32,110 nucleotides of DNA from Thiotrichales bacterium (GCA_016744475.1 JADGEH010000055.1:1-32110), one strand, 5' to 3'. Positions 1-6,891 are shown, numbered from the stretch's first letter. Program-made: numbers and translations. The notes: a model not told the origin generated them from the letters alone.

Positions 1-1
1 C

Positions 2-436
2 ACGCTTGGTAAAGCGAAATTCAATGTATTATCGATTATTACGTCGCAAGGCGAACTAAGATATTCAATTGAAGAAAATAATATTGACTCTGAACGTTTT
101 ATTAAATTCTTGAAACAGGTTTTAAGAGGTAGGAATAATCCACTTATTTTAATTGTAGATCAAGCCTCATTCCATAAATCTCAACAGGTTATTCAGTGTG
201 TACGTGAAAACAGGAAAAAAATAAGAATATATTTTTTCCCAAAACATTCACCAGAACTTAATCCAGATGAGCCAGTATGGTGTGATGTGAAGGACAAAAA
301 AATAGGAAGACAGCCGATAAAAAACAAGTCAGACTTAAAGAAAAGGATTCGTTCTGTATTATGTTCATTGCAACATCCAGTGGATAGAGTTAAGTCATTT
401 TTTAAGCTCCCCGATACAAAATATGCATTAACATAA
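2..436 (+). CDS. IS630-family transposase, C-terminal part (cut by window start)
   Basis: The frame is open from base 2, so the gene begins before the window. The visible 144 residues form the C-terminal half of an IS630/Tc1-mariner-type DDE transposase, which cuts and rejoins DNA at TA dinucleotides. Seen directly: a hydrophobic strand ending in VDQASFHKS, which carries the second catalytic Asp, and 40 residues on PKHSPELNPDEPVW, the family's signature block with the final acidic residue. The protein ends ...KYALT at a TAA. The end of the element probably lies just after the gene, near ATATCCGTTTAT at 441-452, because the second copy at 5474-5770 shares sequence to about there. No stop or frameshift is visible in this part, so it could be intact. 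The first catalytic Asp lies outside the window. Confidence 0.88.
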   Translation, partial: TLGKAKFNVLSIITSQGELRYSIEENNIDSERFIKFLKQVLRGRNNPLILIVDQASFHKSQQVIQCVRENRKKIRIYFFPKHSPELNPDEPVWCDVKDKKIGRQPIKNKSDLKKRIRSVLCSLQHPVDRVKSFFKLPDTKYALT

Positions 437-473
437 AAGAATATCCGTTTATTATTTATCGGAGCGATATTAA

Positions 474-998
474 CGCCTGATTGTGCGCATTGTCCTGAAA
501 TCAGTTTCATGTGTGCAGCGTGATTTGAAAGGGTATTGCATCTTATACGTGGGTGGGTGAGATAAATTAAAACCACATTTTCGCCATTTGGTGGAAAGCT
601 ATGGTGGTGATTTTTTACATCATGATGGAGGTTTGCATGGCAAAGTTTAGTATTTACATCAGGTGTTATGTAAAGCTGATACCGTCTTTTGCCCATTAGA
701 TGGCATTAGAGCCTATACGAAAACGGGATAATCGGCTGCAAACCCGTTCTTTTGCCCAGGTTTTCCGCTTTTTTTCGTTAAATAGCCCGCTATTTGCCTT
801 AAAAAACCGAAAAACCTGCCTCAAAATGGCGAATTTTCGCTTCGATTCCCCATCTTCGTATAGGTTCTTAGTCACAATGCTTGTCAAACAGTGAAAAAGT
901 TTTGTAAGAAACATGACAAACCGATGGTTTTATTGCGCACGGAAAGTCTCTCCGCTTTTTCTCGTGATTTACAAGATACCTTGACAGAAGCCGCATGA
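474..998 (+). pseudogene. DUF2325-domain protein, broken gene interrupted by a 160-bp element
   Basis: Reading one frame and skipping the element at 709-868 gives a DUF2325-like protein: DLKGYCILYVGG, then HFRHLVESYGGDFLHHDGG, then CKADTVFCPLDGI, joined across the insertion to SHNACQTVKKFCKKHDKP and VLLRTESLSAFSRDL before a TGA at 996-998. The GG, HHDGG, CPLD and SH-x-AC landmarks match the DUF2325 domain as I know it; its function is not established. Two in-frame stops (TGA 558-560 and TAG 648-650) lie upstream of the insertion, so the gene was dead independently of it. The N-terminus is absent; an IS630 element ends just upstream and probably removed it. DUF2325 genes often sit beside feoA and bacterioferritin genes, which matches the next genes here. 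Confidence 0.8.
709..868. mobile_element. MITE-like inverted-repeat element, copy E1 (GAGCCTATACGAA ends)
   Basis: This 160-bp element has terminal inverted repeats GAGCCTATACGAA / TTCGTATAGGTTC and is flanked by TA on both sides (707-708, 869-870). It is about 97% identical (five differences by eye) to the copy at 18539-18698. Its centre is a second palindrome around AAATAGCCCGCTATTT. Next to the left end lies CTGCAAA and next to the right end the complement of AGCGAAAA, an asymmetry shared by the other copies in the window. Removing the element and one TA restores GGCATTAGTCAC and the DUF2325 reading frame. There is no coding capacity, so it must have moved with a transposase supplied from elsewhere. 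Confidence 0.88.
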
Positions 999-1067
999 AC
1001 CGAAGAGTGAACATGATGGCTAAAACTATTTTACCCAGCGGCACAGCTTATGCTAAATGAAGATTGA

Positions 1068-1340
1068 GTGCGTGTAGAAATAAGCGCTGAAAGATTAGCT
1101 GAATTATTGGCTCAAGATGTGTTGTGTATGGCGGATTCACACTGTTTGGATACTGCTTTTAAAGCTCAAATACACCGCTTATGTATGAAATATTGTGCGC
1201 AGAGCTTGTGTGTATCCACGCTCAATAGCGCATTCCAAACCATACGACCACACTTCAGGTTGATAGTGATCCTTGTCAAAAGGCTTTATCTCAGTAGGCT
1301 TGAAATCTTAGCGGAATATGCTTATCCTACACTCAAATGA
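1068..1340 (+). CDS. small Cys-containing hypothetical protein upstream of feoA
   Basis: A 90-residue ORF with a GTG start. The first half (VRVEISAERLAELLAQDV...) has regularly spaced cysteines in the pattern LCMADxxCLD ... RLCMKYCAQSLC, as in a small metal- or thiol-binding protein. The second half (from about residue 50) is basic and hydrophobic and looks less protein-like, so the gene may be shifted or extended past its natural end. I do not recognise the family with certainty. Its place between a dead DUF2325 gene and feoA suggests a link to iron handling, but only by context. No strong ribosome binding site is visible before the GTG. Confidence 0.5.
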   Translation: MRVEISAERLAELLAQDVLCMADSHCLDTAFKAQIHRLCMKYCAQSLCVSTLNSAFQTIRPHFRLIVILVKRLYLSRLEILAEYAYPTLK

Positions 1341-1386
1341 TATTGAGACATATTCTTATTTGCATTTGGTTTTGAACGGGAGATGA

Positions 1387-1650
1387 ATGATGCTCATGAC
1401 CGATAGACTTGATGCGGGAACCCAGTTTCCACTGCATCTGGCGGAAGAAAATGAAAAAGTGCGGTTAATGGATGTGGGCGGCGGTAAACATTTGCTGCGC
1501 CAATTACTCGCGATGGGTTTGTTGGATGGCTCAGAATTACAAGTGCTGCGTAACCGACCACAACAGGATTTATTGGTCAGCCATCATCAATCACGCTGGA
1601 TTATTAGTTCAGGAATGGCGCGCGAGATGTTAGTGGCGCATGTGGGATAA
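1387..1650 (+). CDS. feoA: FeoA-family ferrous iron transport accessory protein
   Basis: An 87-residue protein with the FeoA SH3-like pattern: charged strand (EKVRLMDVGGGKHLLRQL), the LAMGLLDGSELQVL turn in which MG-L-GS/E is the family hallmark, then a short C-terminal strand region ending REMLVAHVG. FeoA is a small cytoplasmic partner of the FeoB Fe(II) permease. No feoB is present in the window: the next gene is bfd, then bacterioferritins. It could serve a distant feoB or have another iron-linked role. Start chosen at the ATG preceded by GGGAGA; two further Met codons follow within four residues. Confidence 0.85.
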   Translation: MMLMTDRLDAGTQFPLHLAEENEKVRLMDVGGGKHLLRQLLAMGLLDGSELQVLRNRPQQDLLVSHHQSRWIISSGMAREMLVAHVG

Positions 1651-1655
1651 GCGTG

Positions 1656-1698
1656 CAGGTTTGTAACAACTAGCAGGCTTGTGACAACTAGGAGGCTT
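1656..1698 (+). repeat. 18-bp tandem repeat forming the bfd ribosome binding site
   Basis: Two 18-bp units, CAGGTTTGTAACAACTAG (1656-1673) and CAGGCTTGTGACAACTAG (1674-1691), are followed by a partial third, GAGGCTT. The junction of unit two and the partial unit creates AGGAGG, ten bases upstream of the bfd ATG. The duplication fills the whole feoA-bfd gap and itself makes the strong Shine-Dalgarno site. Confidence 0.75.
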
Positions 1699-1705
1699 AA
1701 AGATT

Positions 1706-1894
1706 ATGTATGTTTGTGTTTGCAAAAATGTTACTGAACGCCAAGTGCGTTGCGCAGTGTCTCAAGGCCATTGCTCGATGAAATCTTTATGCAGCGAATT
1801 AGGCGTGATGGGGCAATGTGGCAAATGTGCAAAGCATACTCGTGAATTATTACGCCAATGGCAGCATGAACGCCCCGTTGCTACAACAGCTTAA
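1706..1894 (+). CDS. bfd: Bacterioferritin-associated ferredoxin
   Basis: A 62-residue protein starting MYVCVCKNVTERQVR and carrying CGKC near residue 40. The CxC...CxxC arrangement is the [2Fe-2S] site of the BFD-like fold. Bfd binds bacterioferritin at the heme and passes electrons to the stored ferric core so that iron is released as Fe(II). The two bacterioferritin genes 480 bp downstream are obvious partners. A strong AGGAGG precedes the ATG. Length and all four cysteines fit the family, so it looks functional. Confidence 0.92.
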   Translation: MYVCVCKNVTERQVRCAVSQGHCSMKSLCSELGVMGQCGKCAKHTRELLRQWQHERPVATTA

Positions 1895-1958
1895 AAATGC
1901 CCTTTCAGAAGCTCTGTAGTCGGCAGAATAAAGCTCCCCTGCTGATTCACTGCGCACA

Positions 1959-2061
1959 TATAGCTAAAATATATCAGTTGTTAAGACTGCCAGTCCTTGA
2001 AGGACTGGCAGTCTTGGATTTGTCTATATTGTAAGCCTATAAATGATGTACTTTAGCTATA
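1959..2061. repeat. Hairpin element with TATAGCTAAA ends (copy 1)
   Basis: About 103 bp bounded by TATAGCTAAA (1959-1968) and its complement TTTAGCTATA (2052-2061). The centre is a perfect hairpin with 16-bp arms (AAGACTGCCAGTCCTT, 1983-1998 and 2000-2015) and a one-base loop. The stretch 1971-2046 recurs at 5383-5459. The hairpin is followed by GGATTTG rather than a T-run, so termination is possible but not shown. Its location after bfd fits either a mobile palindrome or a recruited terminator. Confidence 0.75.
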
Positions 2062-2127
2062 GTGTAGAATGAATCAGAATCTCCTATTTTTTCCACCCTG
2101 GAGAAAATGCAAATAATGCTTATCCAT

Positions 2128-2290
2128 TAGACTTGTTACAAGGGGTATCCATCGACTGCAAAGGCGTGGGTTTTGGCCTGTTTTTCTGCTTTTTCTCGTT
2201 CAATAGCCTGCTATTCGCCTCAAAAAAACGAAAAAACAGTCTCAAAACCACACCTTTTCGCTACGATGCCTACCCCTCGCAACAAGTCCA
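2128..2290. mobile_element. MITE-like inverted-repeat element, copy E2 (TAGACTTGTT ends)
   Basis: About 163 bp with long imperfect terminal repeats: TAGACTTGTTACAAGGGGTA on the left, and on the right the complement of TGGACTTGTTGCGAGGGGTA. The inner marks are ACTGCAAAGG (left) and the complement of TAGCGAAAAGG (right). The centre is CAATAGCCTGCTATTCG. The core shows it belongs with E1, E3 and E4 although the outer ends differ. It ends 80 bp before the first bacterioferritin ATG and so may carry or displace that gene's promoter. Confidence 0.82.
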
Positions 2291-2370
2291 TTAAAGTTTT
2301 ACCACTTAGAGACATTTACGATATGTAAATTCCATTGCGTAACATCAGTGATTCATTCAGGAGATATAAC

Positions 2371-2850
2371 ATGCAAGGCGAACCCAAAGTCATAGAGCAC
2401 TTAAATACAGTGCTAAAACTAGAATTGACCGTGATTAACCAGTACTTTTTACATGCACGTATGTATAAAAACTGGGGATTAGAGGGTTTAAATGAAACCG
2501 ATTATCACAAGTCAATTCAAAACATGAAACATGCGGATCAAATCATCGAGCGTGTGCTCTTTCTCGAAGGCTTACCCAACTTACAAGATTTAGGACGCTT
2601 GTTGATTGGTGAAACGCCTAAAGAAATGTTGGAATTAGACTTGCGCCAAGTAGTAGAAAACATGCTGCCCCCGATGCGTGAAGCCATCGCTTATTGTGAA
2701 TCCGTTAAAGATTATGTCTCACGCGATATGCTTGAAGGTTTATTAGAGAAAGAAGAAGAGTATGTTGACTGGTTGGAATCTCAACTGTGGTTAATAGAAA
2801 AAACTGGCATTGAAAACTATCTGCAATCACAAATGCACGAAGCCGACTAA
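2371..2850 (+). CDS. bfr: Bacterioferritin, heme-binding type subunit lacking ferroxidase ligands
   Basis: A 159-residue ferritin-like four-helix protein that assembles into the 24-mer iron storage shell. Numbered as E. coli Bfr, it keeps E18, the heme ligand M52 (...QNMKHAD) and H54. However residue 51 is Asn instead of Glu, the E94 position is not acidic, and the H130 position is Tyr (EEEYVDW), so the di-iron ferroxidase site is not intact. The next gene shows the opposite pattern. The start is the ATG with AGGAGATATAAC before it; an upstream TTG at 2335 extends the frame but has no ribosome site and no family match. The intergenic gap to the next bfr is 11 bp, so the two are surely co-transcribed and probably form mixed shells, as in two-subunit Bfr systems. 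Confidence 0.93.
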   Translation: MQGEPKVIEHLNTVLKLELTVINQYFLHARMYKNWGLEGLNETDYHKSIQNMKHADQIIERVLFLEGLPNLQDLGRLLIGETPKEMLELDLRQVVENMLPPMREAIAYCESVKDYVSRDMLEGLLEKEEEYVDWLESQLWLIEKTGIENYLQSQMHEAD

Positions 2851-2861
2851 GGAGATACATC

Positions 2862-3350
2862 ATGCAAGGCAATACTCAAGTCATCACTGAATTGAACCGC
2901 TTATTGGCGGGTGAACTCACCGCTATCGATCAATATTGGTTACATTCGCGTATGTATGAGGATTGGGGCTTAAATGCACTCTATGAACATACTGAACATG
3001 AAGCGCAAGAAGAACGCGGACATGCTGACTGCTTAATTCGACGTATTCTGTTTTTAGAAGGTCAGCCTAATATTGTCACCCGTGACCCAGTTAATATTGG
3101 TCAAACGGTGCCCGACATGCTGCGTAATGATTTAGAACTGGAATACACCGTCACTAAAGCTTTAAAAGAAGTGATGGCCTATTGTGAATCTGTCAATGAT
3201 TACGTGACCCGCGATATTTTGCAGCCCTTATTAGATGATACAGAAATGGATCATGCTTATTGGTTAGAAAAACAACTAGGATTAATTGATAAGATAGGGT
3301 TGCAAAATTATCTGCAATCACACATGCGCTCAGAAGGAGCTGTGGCTTAA
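2862..3350 (+). CDS. bfr: Bacterioferritin, ferroxidase-type subunit lacking the heme Met
   Basis: A 162-residue bacterioferritin that oxidises Fe(II) and stores ferric mineral. All six ferroxidase ligands are present by E. coli numbering: E18, E51 and H54 (EERGH), E94 (LELEY), E127 and H130 (EMDH), with Y25. The heme ligand M52 is replaced by Arg. It complements the preceding protein, which has M52 but not the di-iron site. AGGAGATACATC precedes the ATG, nearly the same leader as bfr1, consistent with an old tandem duplication followed by division of labour. Transcription probably ends at the hairpin at 3477-3514. Confidence 0.94.
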   Translation: MQGNTQVITELNRLLAGELTAIDQYWLHSRMYEDWGLNALYEHTEHEAQEERGHADCLIRRILFLEGQPNIVTRDPVNIGQTVPDMLRNDLELEYTVTKALKEVMAYCESVNDYVTRDILQPLLDDTEMDHAYWLEKQLGLIDKIGLQNYLQSHMRSEGAVA

Positions 3351-3476
3351 GGTTCTATGGCTCTCACTTGATATGTAGGATTCTAGTGGTGAAATACTTT
3401 TGTCGTATAAAAGAAGCTAACGAACCTTGTATTTTTAGTGTGGTAAGTGGGATACGCCACTCTACATTTGATCCAT

Positions 3477-3514
3477 AAAAAAACCCGCTGACTTATATAA
3501 GTCAGCGGGTTTTG
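3477..3514. terminator. Bidirectional rho-independent terminator between bfr and phasin genes
   Basis: A perfect palindrome (arms AAACCCGCTGACTTAT / ATAAGTCAGCGGGTTT, 3481-3512) flanked by an A-run on the left and ending in T residues on the right. It sits between the convergent bfr operon (+) and the phasin gene (-), so it can serve both. Confidence 0.88.
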
Positions 3515-3566
3515 CGTTCCTTCGCATCAGATAGTCACTTACCTGTGATCTTGAAGCGCTAGAGCT

Positions 3567-3917
3567 TTAAGCTTTTACTTGCCAAACGCTAGCATTCAGT
3601 TCCATCCATTTTTCAGTCCAACTTGTCAGTTGACCTTTAGCATCAGCCAAAATGTCCATGGTGACAGAAGCATTATTGATGGTTTTTTTGCTTAAATCTT
3701 CAGCCAGTTGAGTTTGAGTCGATACCGCAGAAGATAAATCCTTCACTCCACCCATCGCTTGCAGTTGTTTGTTGCCGCTTTCAAGATAGATACCGACCAT
3801 ATCCATTTGTTGTTGGCCTAAGCTGGCTAAGATGTTGACATTGATGTCGCCCAATTGTTTCATGGAATCCATCATGGTTTTGCCAGTTTCATTCAGTTTT
3901 TGCATATCAGCTTGCAT
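3567..3917 (-). CDS. phaP: Phasin family protein
   Basis: A 116-residue, cysteine-free amphipathic helical protein (MQADMQKLNETGKTMMDSMKQ..., heptad-like, ending SWTEKWMELNASVWQVKA). The pattern matches the phasin family, which coats polyhydroxyalkanoate granules and limits their size. TAGGAG lies nine bases before the ATG. No PHA synthase gene is present in the window. The upstream, divergently shared region has two TGCrCTGCA sites that resemble those bound by the PHA-sensing repressor PhaR. The assignment rests on amphipathic pattern and length, which are less specific than catalytic motifs. Confidence 0.75.
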   Translation of the reverse strand: MQADMQKLNETGKTMMDSMKQLGDINVNILASLGQQQMDMVGIYLESGNKQLQAMGGVKDLSSAVSTQTQLAEDLSKKTINNASVTMDILADAKGQLTSWTEKWMELNASVWQVKA

Positions 3918-3977
3918 TTCCCTTACTCCTAAAGATAAATTGAAGACTCTTAAAGTTAATTTTGCAGACGCTTATAT

Positions 3978-4044
3978 TGCGCTGCAACATGACTACATTA
4001 AAGCACAGGGTTAGCCTCTGATCAAGTCTTTTTTGTGCACTGCA
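3978..4044. promoter_or_regulatory. Two TGCrCTGCA palindromes in the phasin / 388-aa gene divergent region
   Basis: TGCGCTGCA (3978-3986) and TGCACTGCA (4036-4044) lie 58 bp apart. The second is the heart of a perfect inverted repeat with 10-bp arms TTTTTGTGCA / TGCACAAAAA around one C (4030-4050). PhaR-type repressors of phasin genes are known to bind TGC-containing palindromes. That this is such an operator is inferred from location and sequence. It could control both divergent genes. Confidence 0.5.
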
Positions 4045-4101
4045 CAAAAATACTTTGCAGACATATTTTTCCCTTAAAAATCAATAATGGAGACTTCATA
4101 C

Positions 4102-5268
4102 ATGGATTCCTGTCCACGCCAGATTATCACCCCATTTCGCCCCATCCCTTTAGATGTGCCAGAAGGTATGGCGGCTAATGAGTTTTTTAATAGCGCCGAA
4201 AACTTAAATGATCTGGTACACAACAATGGTCTATTGGTGAATCCAGAAAATTTATTGTTGTATCGCAAAGCTTTGGGGCACAGCAATACGTTTGATACGT
4301 CAATTATTTACAACACCTCGCAGACGGTGTTGAACCCTTTAGGCCGTCCCGTGCGCCGCACACAGGTGCCTGATGATGTCAAACATGTCTGGAACCGCAT
4401 GAATCAAATCATTATTGAATACATGCTAGAACGTTATCCAGACCCGGATGAAGCGCTGATCTTGGCGGGAGAAGCCAGTTTAGATGCCACTTGGCCTTTA
4501 ACTTCACCAGGCGTACCCAGCATTCGTATGCTGCATAATCACTTTATCGTGTTTCCTAAATCCACCTTGCAGGCCGCTGAATGGGCGGATACCAGCAATC
4601 CAAACTTGACCGACGGCGGTCAACACAGCTTGTTTCAGGCTTATATGCGGGAGGTGTATCGAGAATTTTTTGAACGCGCATTAGATTTACAAATTCTCAA
4701 ACCCATGAGCGACGATGCTTCACGCATTCATTTGACAGGCTATCCACAAGGGTTGCCTTGTTGGGAAATTCAAGGCGGTGTGAGCGCCTTACGTGATGTG
4801 CGTTTCTGGAGAGAATATGATGACATTCTTAAAGGCTTTATTGATTTTTACCGCACTTTTTTCTGTCAGGTGTCTACGCGCAATGCGCCGATGCCCAAAG
4901 ATGTCTACTTCCCTCAAGCCATTGAAAATATTCTACTATTTAATAATGACTTTTTAGCACCTGCGAAAAAGGTGCGGGATCGTTGTATTAATGATGCGAA
5001 ATACGCCAATGCGATCCGCTGGCAGCCTGCGTTTAAACAATTGATTTATCGCAATGATGCGGGGCAATGGGTGGTAACGATTAGTCAGAACTCGATAGGC
5101 AACGCCATCACAGAATTGTTAGGCGTGGTGGTCAAACGTGTGCCGGATGCAGACAGTTATGAGCAGTTTGAGCCGCAACTGTTGGAGCAACTACTGGAAG
5201 TGCGTCGCCGCTTAGTGAACGCTGATTTAGGGGAAGGCATCGCCACACCGTATTGGGCGGCTGAATAA
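4102..5268 (+). CDS. Unrecognised 388-residue protein, divergent from the phasin gene
   Basis: A soluble-looking protein with no signal peptide or membrane segment. I do not recognise the family. Visible features are an LHNHFIVFP stretch near residue 150 that could be a metal- or phosphate-binding His motif, an aromatic-rich middle (RFWREYDDILKGFIDFYRTFF), and several conserved-looking Pro/Gly turns (ASLDATWPLTSPGVPS, GYPQGLPCWEIQGG). The start is set at the second ATG because GGAGA lies eight bases before it; an ATG at 4087 overlaps that ribosome site. It shares a 180-bp divergent promoter region, with PhaR-like palindromes, with the phasin gene. A role tied to carbon-storage granules is possible by context only. 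Confidence 0.8.
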   Translation: MDSCPRQIITPFRPIPLDVPEGMAANEFFNSAENLNDLVHNNGLLVNPENLLLYRKALGHSNTFDTSIIYNTSQTVLNPLGRPVRRTQVPDDVKHVWNRMNQIIIEYMLERYPDPDEALILAGEASLDATWPLTSPGVPSIRMLHNHFIVFPKSTLQAAEWADTSNPNLTDGGQHSLFQAYMREVYREFFERALDLQILKPMSDDASRIHLTGYPQGLPCWEIQGGVSALRDVRFWREYDDILKGFIDFYRTFFCQVSTRNAPMPKDVYFPQAIENILLFNNDFLAPAKKVRDRCINDAKYANAIRWQPAFKQLIYRNDAGQWVVTISQNSIGNAITELLGVVVKRVPDADSYEQFEPQLLEQLLEVRRRLVNADLGEGIATPYWAAE

Positions 5269-5274
5269 CTGATG

Positions 5275-5363
5275 TGATGCAAAGACTTCTTTTGATTTTT
5301 AAGTGCAAAATAGTGATGTCTTGAGTGGCACCCTGAGCTTGTCGAAGGAAAGCCTTTGCATCA
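5275..5363. repeat. Short inverted-repeat element after the 388-aa gene
   Basis: TGATGCAAAG (5275-5284) and CTTTGCATCA (5354-5363) form a 10-bp inverted pair enclosing about 70 bp. Inside is CCTGAGCTTGTCGAAGG, a short sequence I know as a dispersed repeat in many bacterial genomes. No coding potential is visible. Confidence 0.5.
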
Positions 5364-5382
5364 TCCAATATATAGAAAAATT

Positions 5383-5459
5383 ATATCAGTTGTTAAGACT
5401 GCCTGTCCTTCAAGGACTGGCAGTCTTGGGTTTAGCTATACCGCAGGCCTATAAATGAT
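5383..5459. repeat. Hairpin element, copy 2, interrupted by an IS630 remnant
   Basis: The sequence repeats 1971-2046: ATATCAGTTGTTAAGACTGCC, a 16-bp-arm hairpin (5395-5427) and GGCCTATAAATGAT. One arm position is mismatched compared with copy 1. The right end stops at ATGAT, where the IS630-type end AAACGGATATTC begins. The IS630 element therefore seems to have inserted into this repeat. Confidence 0.7.
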
Positions 5460-5473
5460 AAACGGATATTCTT

Positions 5474-5770
5474 TTATGTGAGTGTATATTGTGTATCAGA
5501 CAGCCTAAAAAATGACTTCACTCTATCGACTGAGTGTTGTAATGAACCCAAAACAGAGCGAATTCTTTTCTCCAGGTCTGACTTGTTTTTTATTGTCTAT
5601 CTTCCTATCTTTTTATCCTTTACATCACACCATACCTGCTCATCTGGATTGACTTCTGGTGAATACTTTGGAAAGAAAAATATTCTTATTTTTTTCCTGT
5701 TGGCACGTACACATTTGATCACTTGTCCAGACTTATGAAATGAAGCTTGGTCTAAAATTAAAATCAGTGG
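5474..5770 (-). pseudogene. IS630-family transposase remnant with internal stop
   Basis: On the minus strand this is the C-terminal part of a transposase closely related to that at 2-436: LILDQASFHKSGQV, then FFFPKYSPEVNPDEQVW, ending ...QYTLT. A CAG codon in the first copy is TAG here (5597-5599), in ...KKIGR*TIKNK..., so the protein is cut before the C-terminal 45 residues. The N-terminal half is missing: homology ends at about 5770, next to a terminal-repeat stub of the E1 element type. It is a dead fragment. Confidence 0.85.
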
Positions 5771-5772
5771 CT

Positions 5773-5807
5773 TAGAGTCTATACGAACCCCCTCCTGCGA
5801 GGAGGGG
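5773..5807. repeat. E1-type terminal-repeat stub plus GC-rich hairpin
   Basis: TAGAGTCTATACGAA (5773-5787) is the outer end of the E1/E4 element, including its TA flank, but the rest of the element is absent. Next to it is the hairpin CCCCCTCCT-GCG-AGGAGGGG (5788-5807). A near-identical hairpin occurs at 29867-29887. The hairpin could terminate acr3 transcription from the minus strand, but no U-run follows. Confidence 0.6.
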
Positions 5808-5838
5808 AAGCTAGTGGCTTGAGTTCTAAATTTCTTTC

Positions 5839-6876
5839 TTAAGCCTTTTCATACCAGCCCTTGGTCTTATTAACAATTTTAACCACGGATAGCATCACGG
5901 GCACTTCTACCAAAACCCCTACCACCGTTGCTAAAGCAGCGCCTGATTCAAAGCCGAATAAAACAATAGCAGTGGCTACTGACAGTTCAAAAAAATTACT
6001 CGCACCAATTAAGGCGGATGGCGCTGCGACACAATGAACTTCTCCTACTTGACGATTAAGCCAGTAAGCCAATCCTGAGTTGAAATACACTTGAATAATG
6101 ATAGGCACCGCAAGCATGGCGATAATCAAGGGCTGCGATAAAATTTGCTGCCCTTGAAAACCGAACAATAAGATTAAGGTCGTCAATAAAGCCAGCAGTG
6201 ATAAAACACCGAGGAAATCTAGTGTACGTTGTAAAACCTGGGGTGATTTTAGTAAGTAATAACGCCACAGTTGAGCGATGATAATAGGAATAACAATATA
6301 TAAAATAACCGATAAAAAGAGTGTGTCCCAGGGAACAGCAATGGAAGATAAACCCAGTAATAAACCGACAATGGGGGCAAAAGCAAAAATCATTATGAAA
6401 TCATTTAATGCCACCTGGCTTAAGGTGAAATGAGGTTCTCCATCACATAAATGGCTCCAAACAAAGACCATTGCAGTACAAGGTGCTGCTGCTAATAGGA
6501 TTAAACCAGCAATATAACTGTCAATGTGTTCGCTAGGTAGCCAATCAGCAAACACTATTCTAATAAAGAACCAGCCTAAGAGTGCCATTGAAAAAGGTTT
6601 GATCGCCCAGTTGATCAATAGAGTGACACTCACGCCGCGCCAGTATTGTTTAACTTGCGTTAAAGCGGTGAAATCTATTTTAAGCAACATAGGAATCACC
6701 ATTAACCAAATTAACACGGCGACGGGAAGGTTGACTTGTGCCACTTCCAGTTTTCCTAATGTTTGAAAGGTTTTTGGAAACCAATGTCCTAAGCTAATAC
6801 CAATGATGATACAAATAAAAACCCAGATTGTAAGATAGCGTTCAAAAAACCCCATCTGTTTATTTGATTTTTGCAT
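5839..6876 (-). CDS. acr3: ACR3-family arsenite efflux permease
   Basis: A 345-residue polytopic inner-membrane protein with about ten hydrophobic segments. It extrudes arsenite (and possibly antimonite) using the proton gradient. Motifs fit ACR3: the start ERYLTIWVFICIIIGISLGH, the segment LLAAAPCTAMVFVWSHL containing the conserved Cys needed for arsenite transport, and ASNFFELSVATAIVLFG. Length is typical. It lies 15 bp after arsC in the same direction, giving a two-gene arsC-acr3 operon: arsenate is reduced, then the arsenite is pumped out. No arsR repressor gene is in the window. Confidence 0.94.
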   Translation of the reverse strand: MQKSNKQMGFFERYLTIWVFICIIIGISLGHWFPKTFQTLGKLEVAQVNLPVAVLIWLMVIPMLLKIDFTALTQVKQYWRGVSVTLLINWAIKPFSMALLGWFFIRIVFADWLPSEHIDSYIAGLILLAAAPCTAMVFVWSHLCDGEPHFTLSQVALNDFIMIFAFAPIVGLLLGLSSIAVPWDTLFLSVILYIVIPIIIAQLWRYYLLKSPQVLQRTLDFLGVLSLLALLTTLILLFGFQGQQILSQPLIIAMLAVPIIIQVYFNSGLAYWLNRQVGEVHCVAAPSALIGASNFFELSVATAIVLFGFESGAALATVVGVLVEVPVMLSVVKIVNKTKGWYEKA

Positions 6877-6891
6877 AATGAACTCTTTTTT

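Noticed and set aside
193-696. 167-residue minus-strand frame over the first transposase and DUF2325 remnant
   Set aside because: It is antisense to the IS630 gene; the same antisense peptide appears over the second IS630 copy (5478-5738), which explains the apparent similarity between them.
1335-1386. Possible Fur box before feoA
   Set aside because: AAATGATATTGAGACATATTC is AT-rich but does not give the spaced GATAAT repeats at a convincing level.
2335-2370. Upstream TTG extension of the first bacterioferritin
   Set aside because: No ribosome site, no family similarity; AGGAGA lies inside the extension, right before the ATG at 2371.
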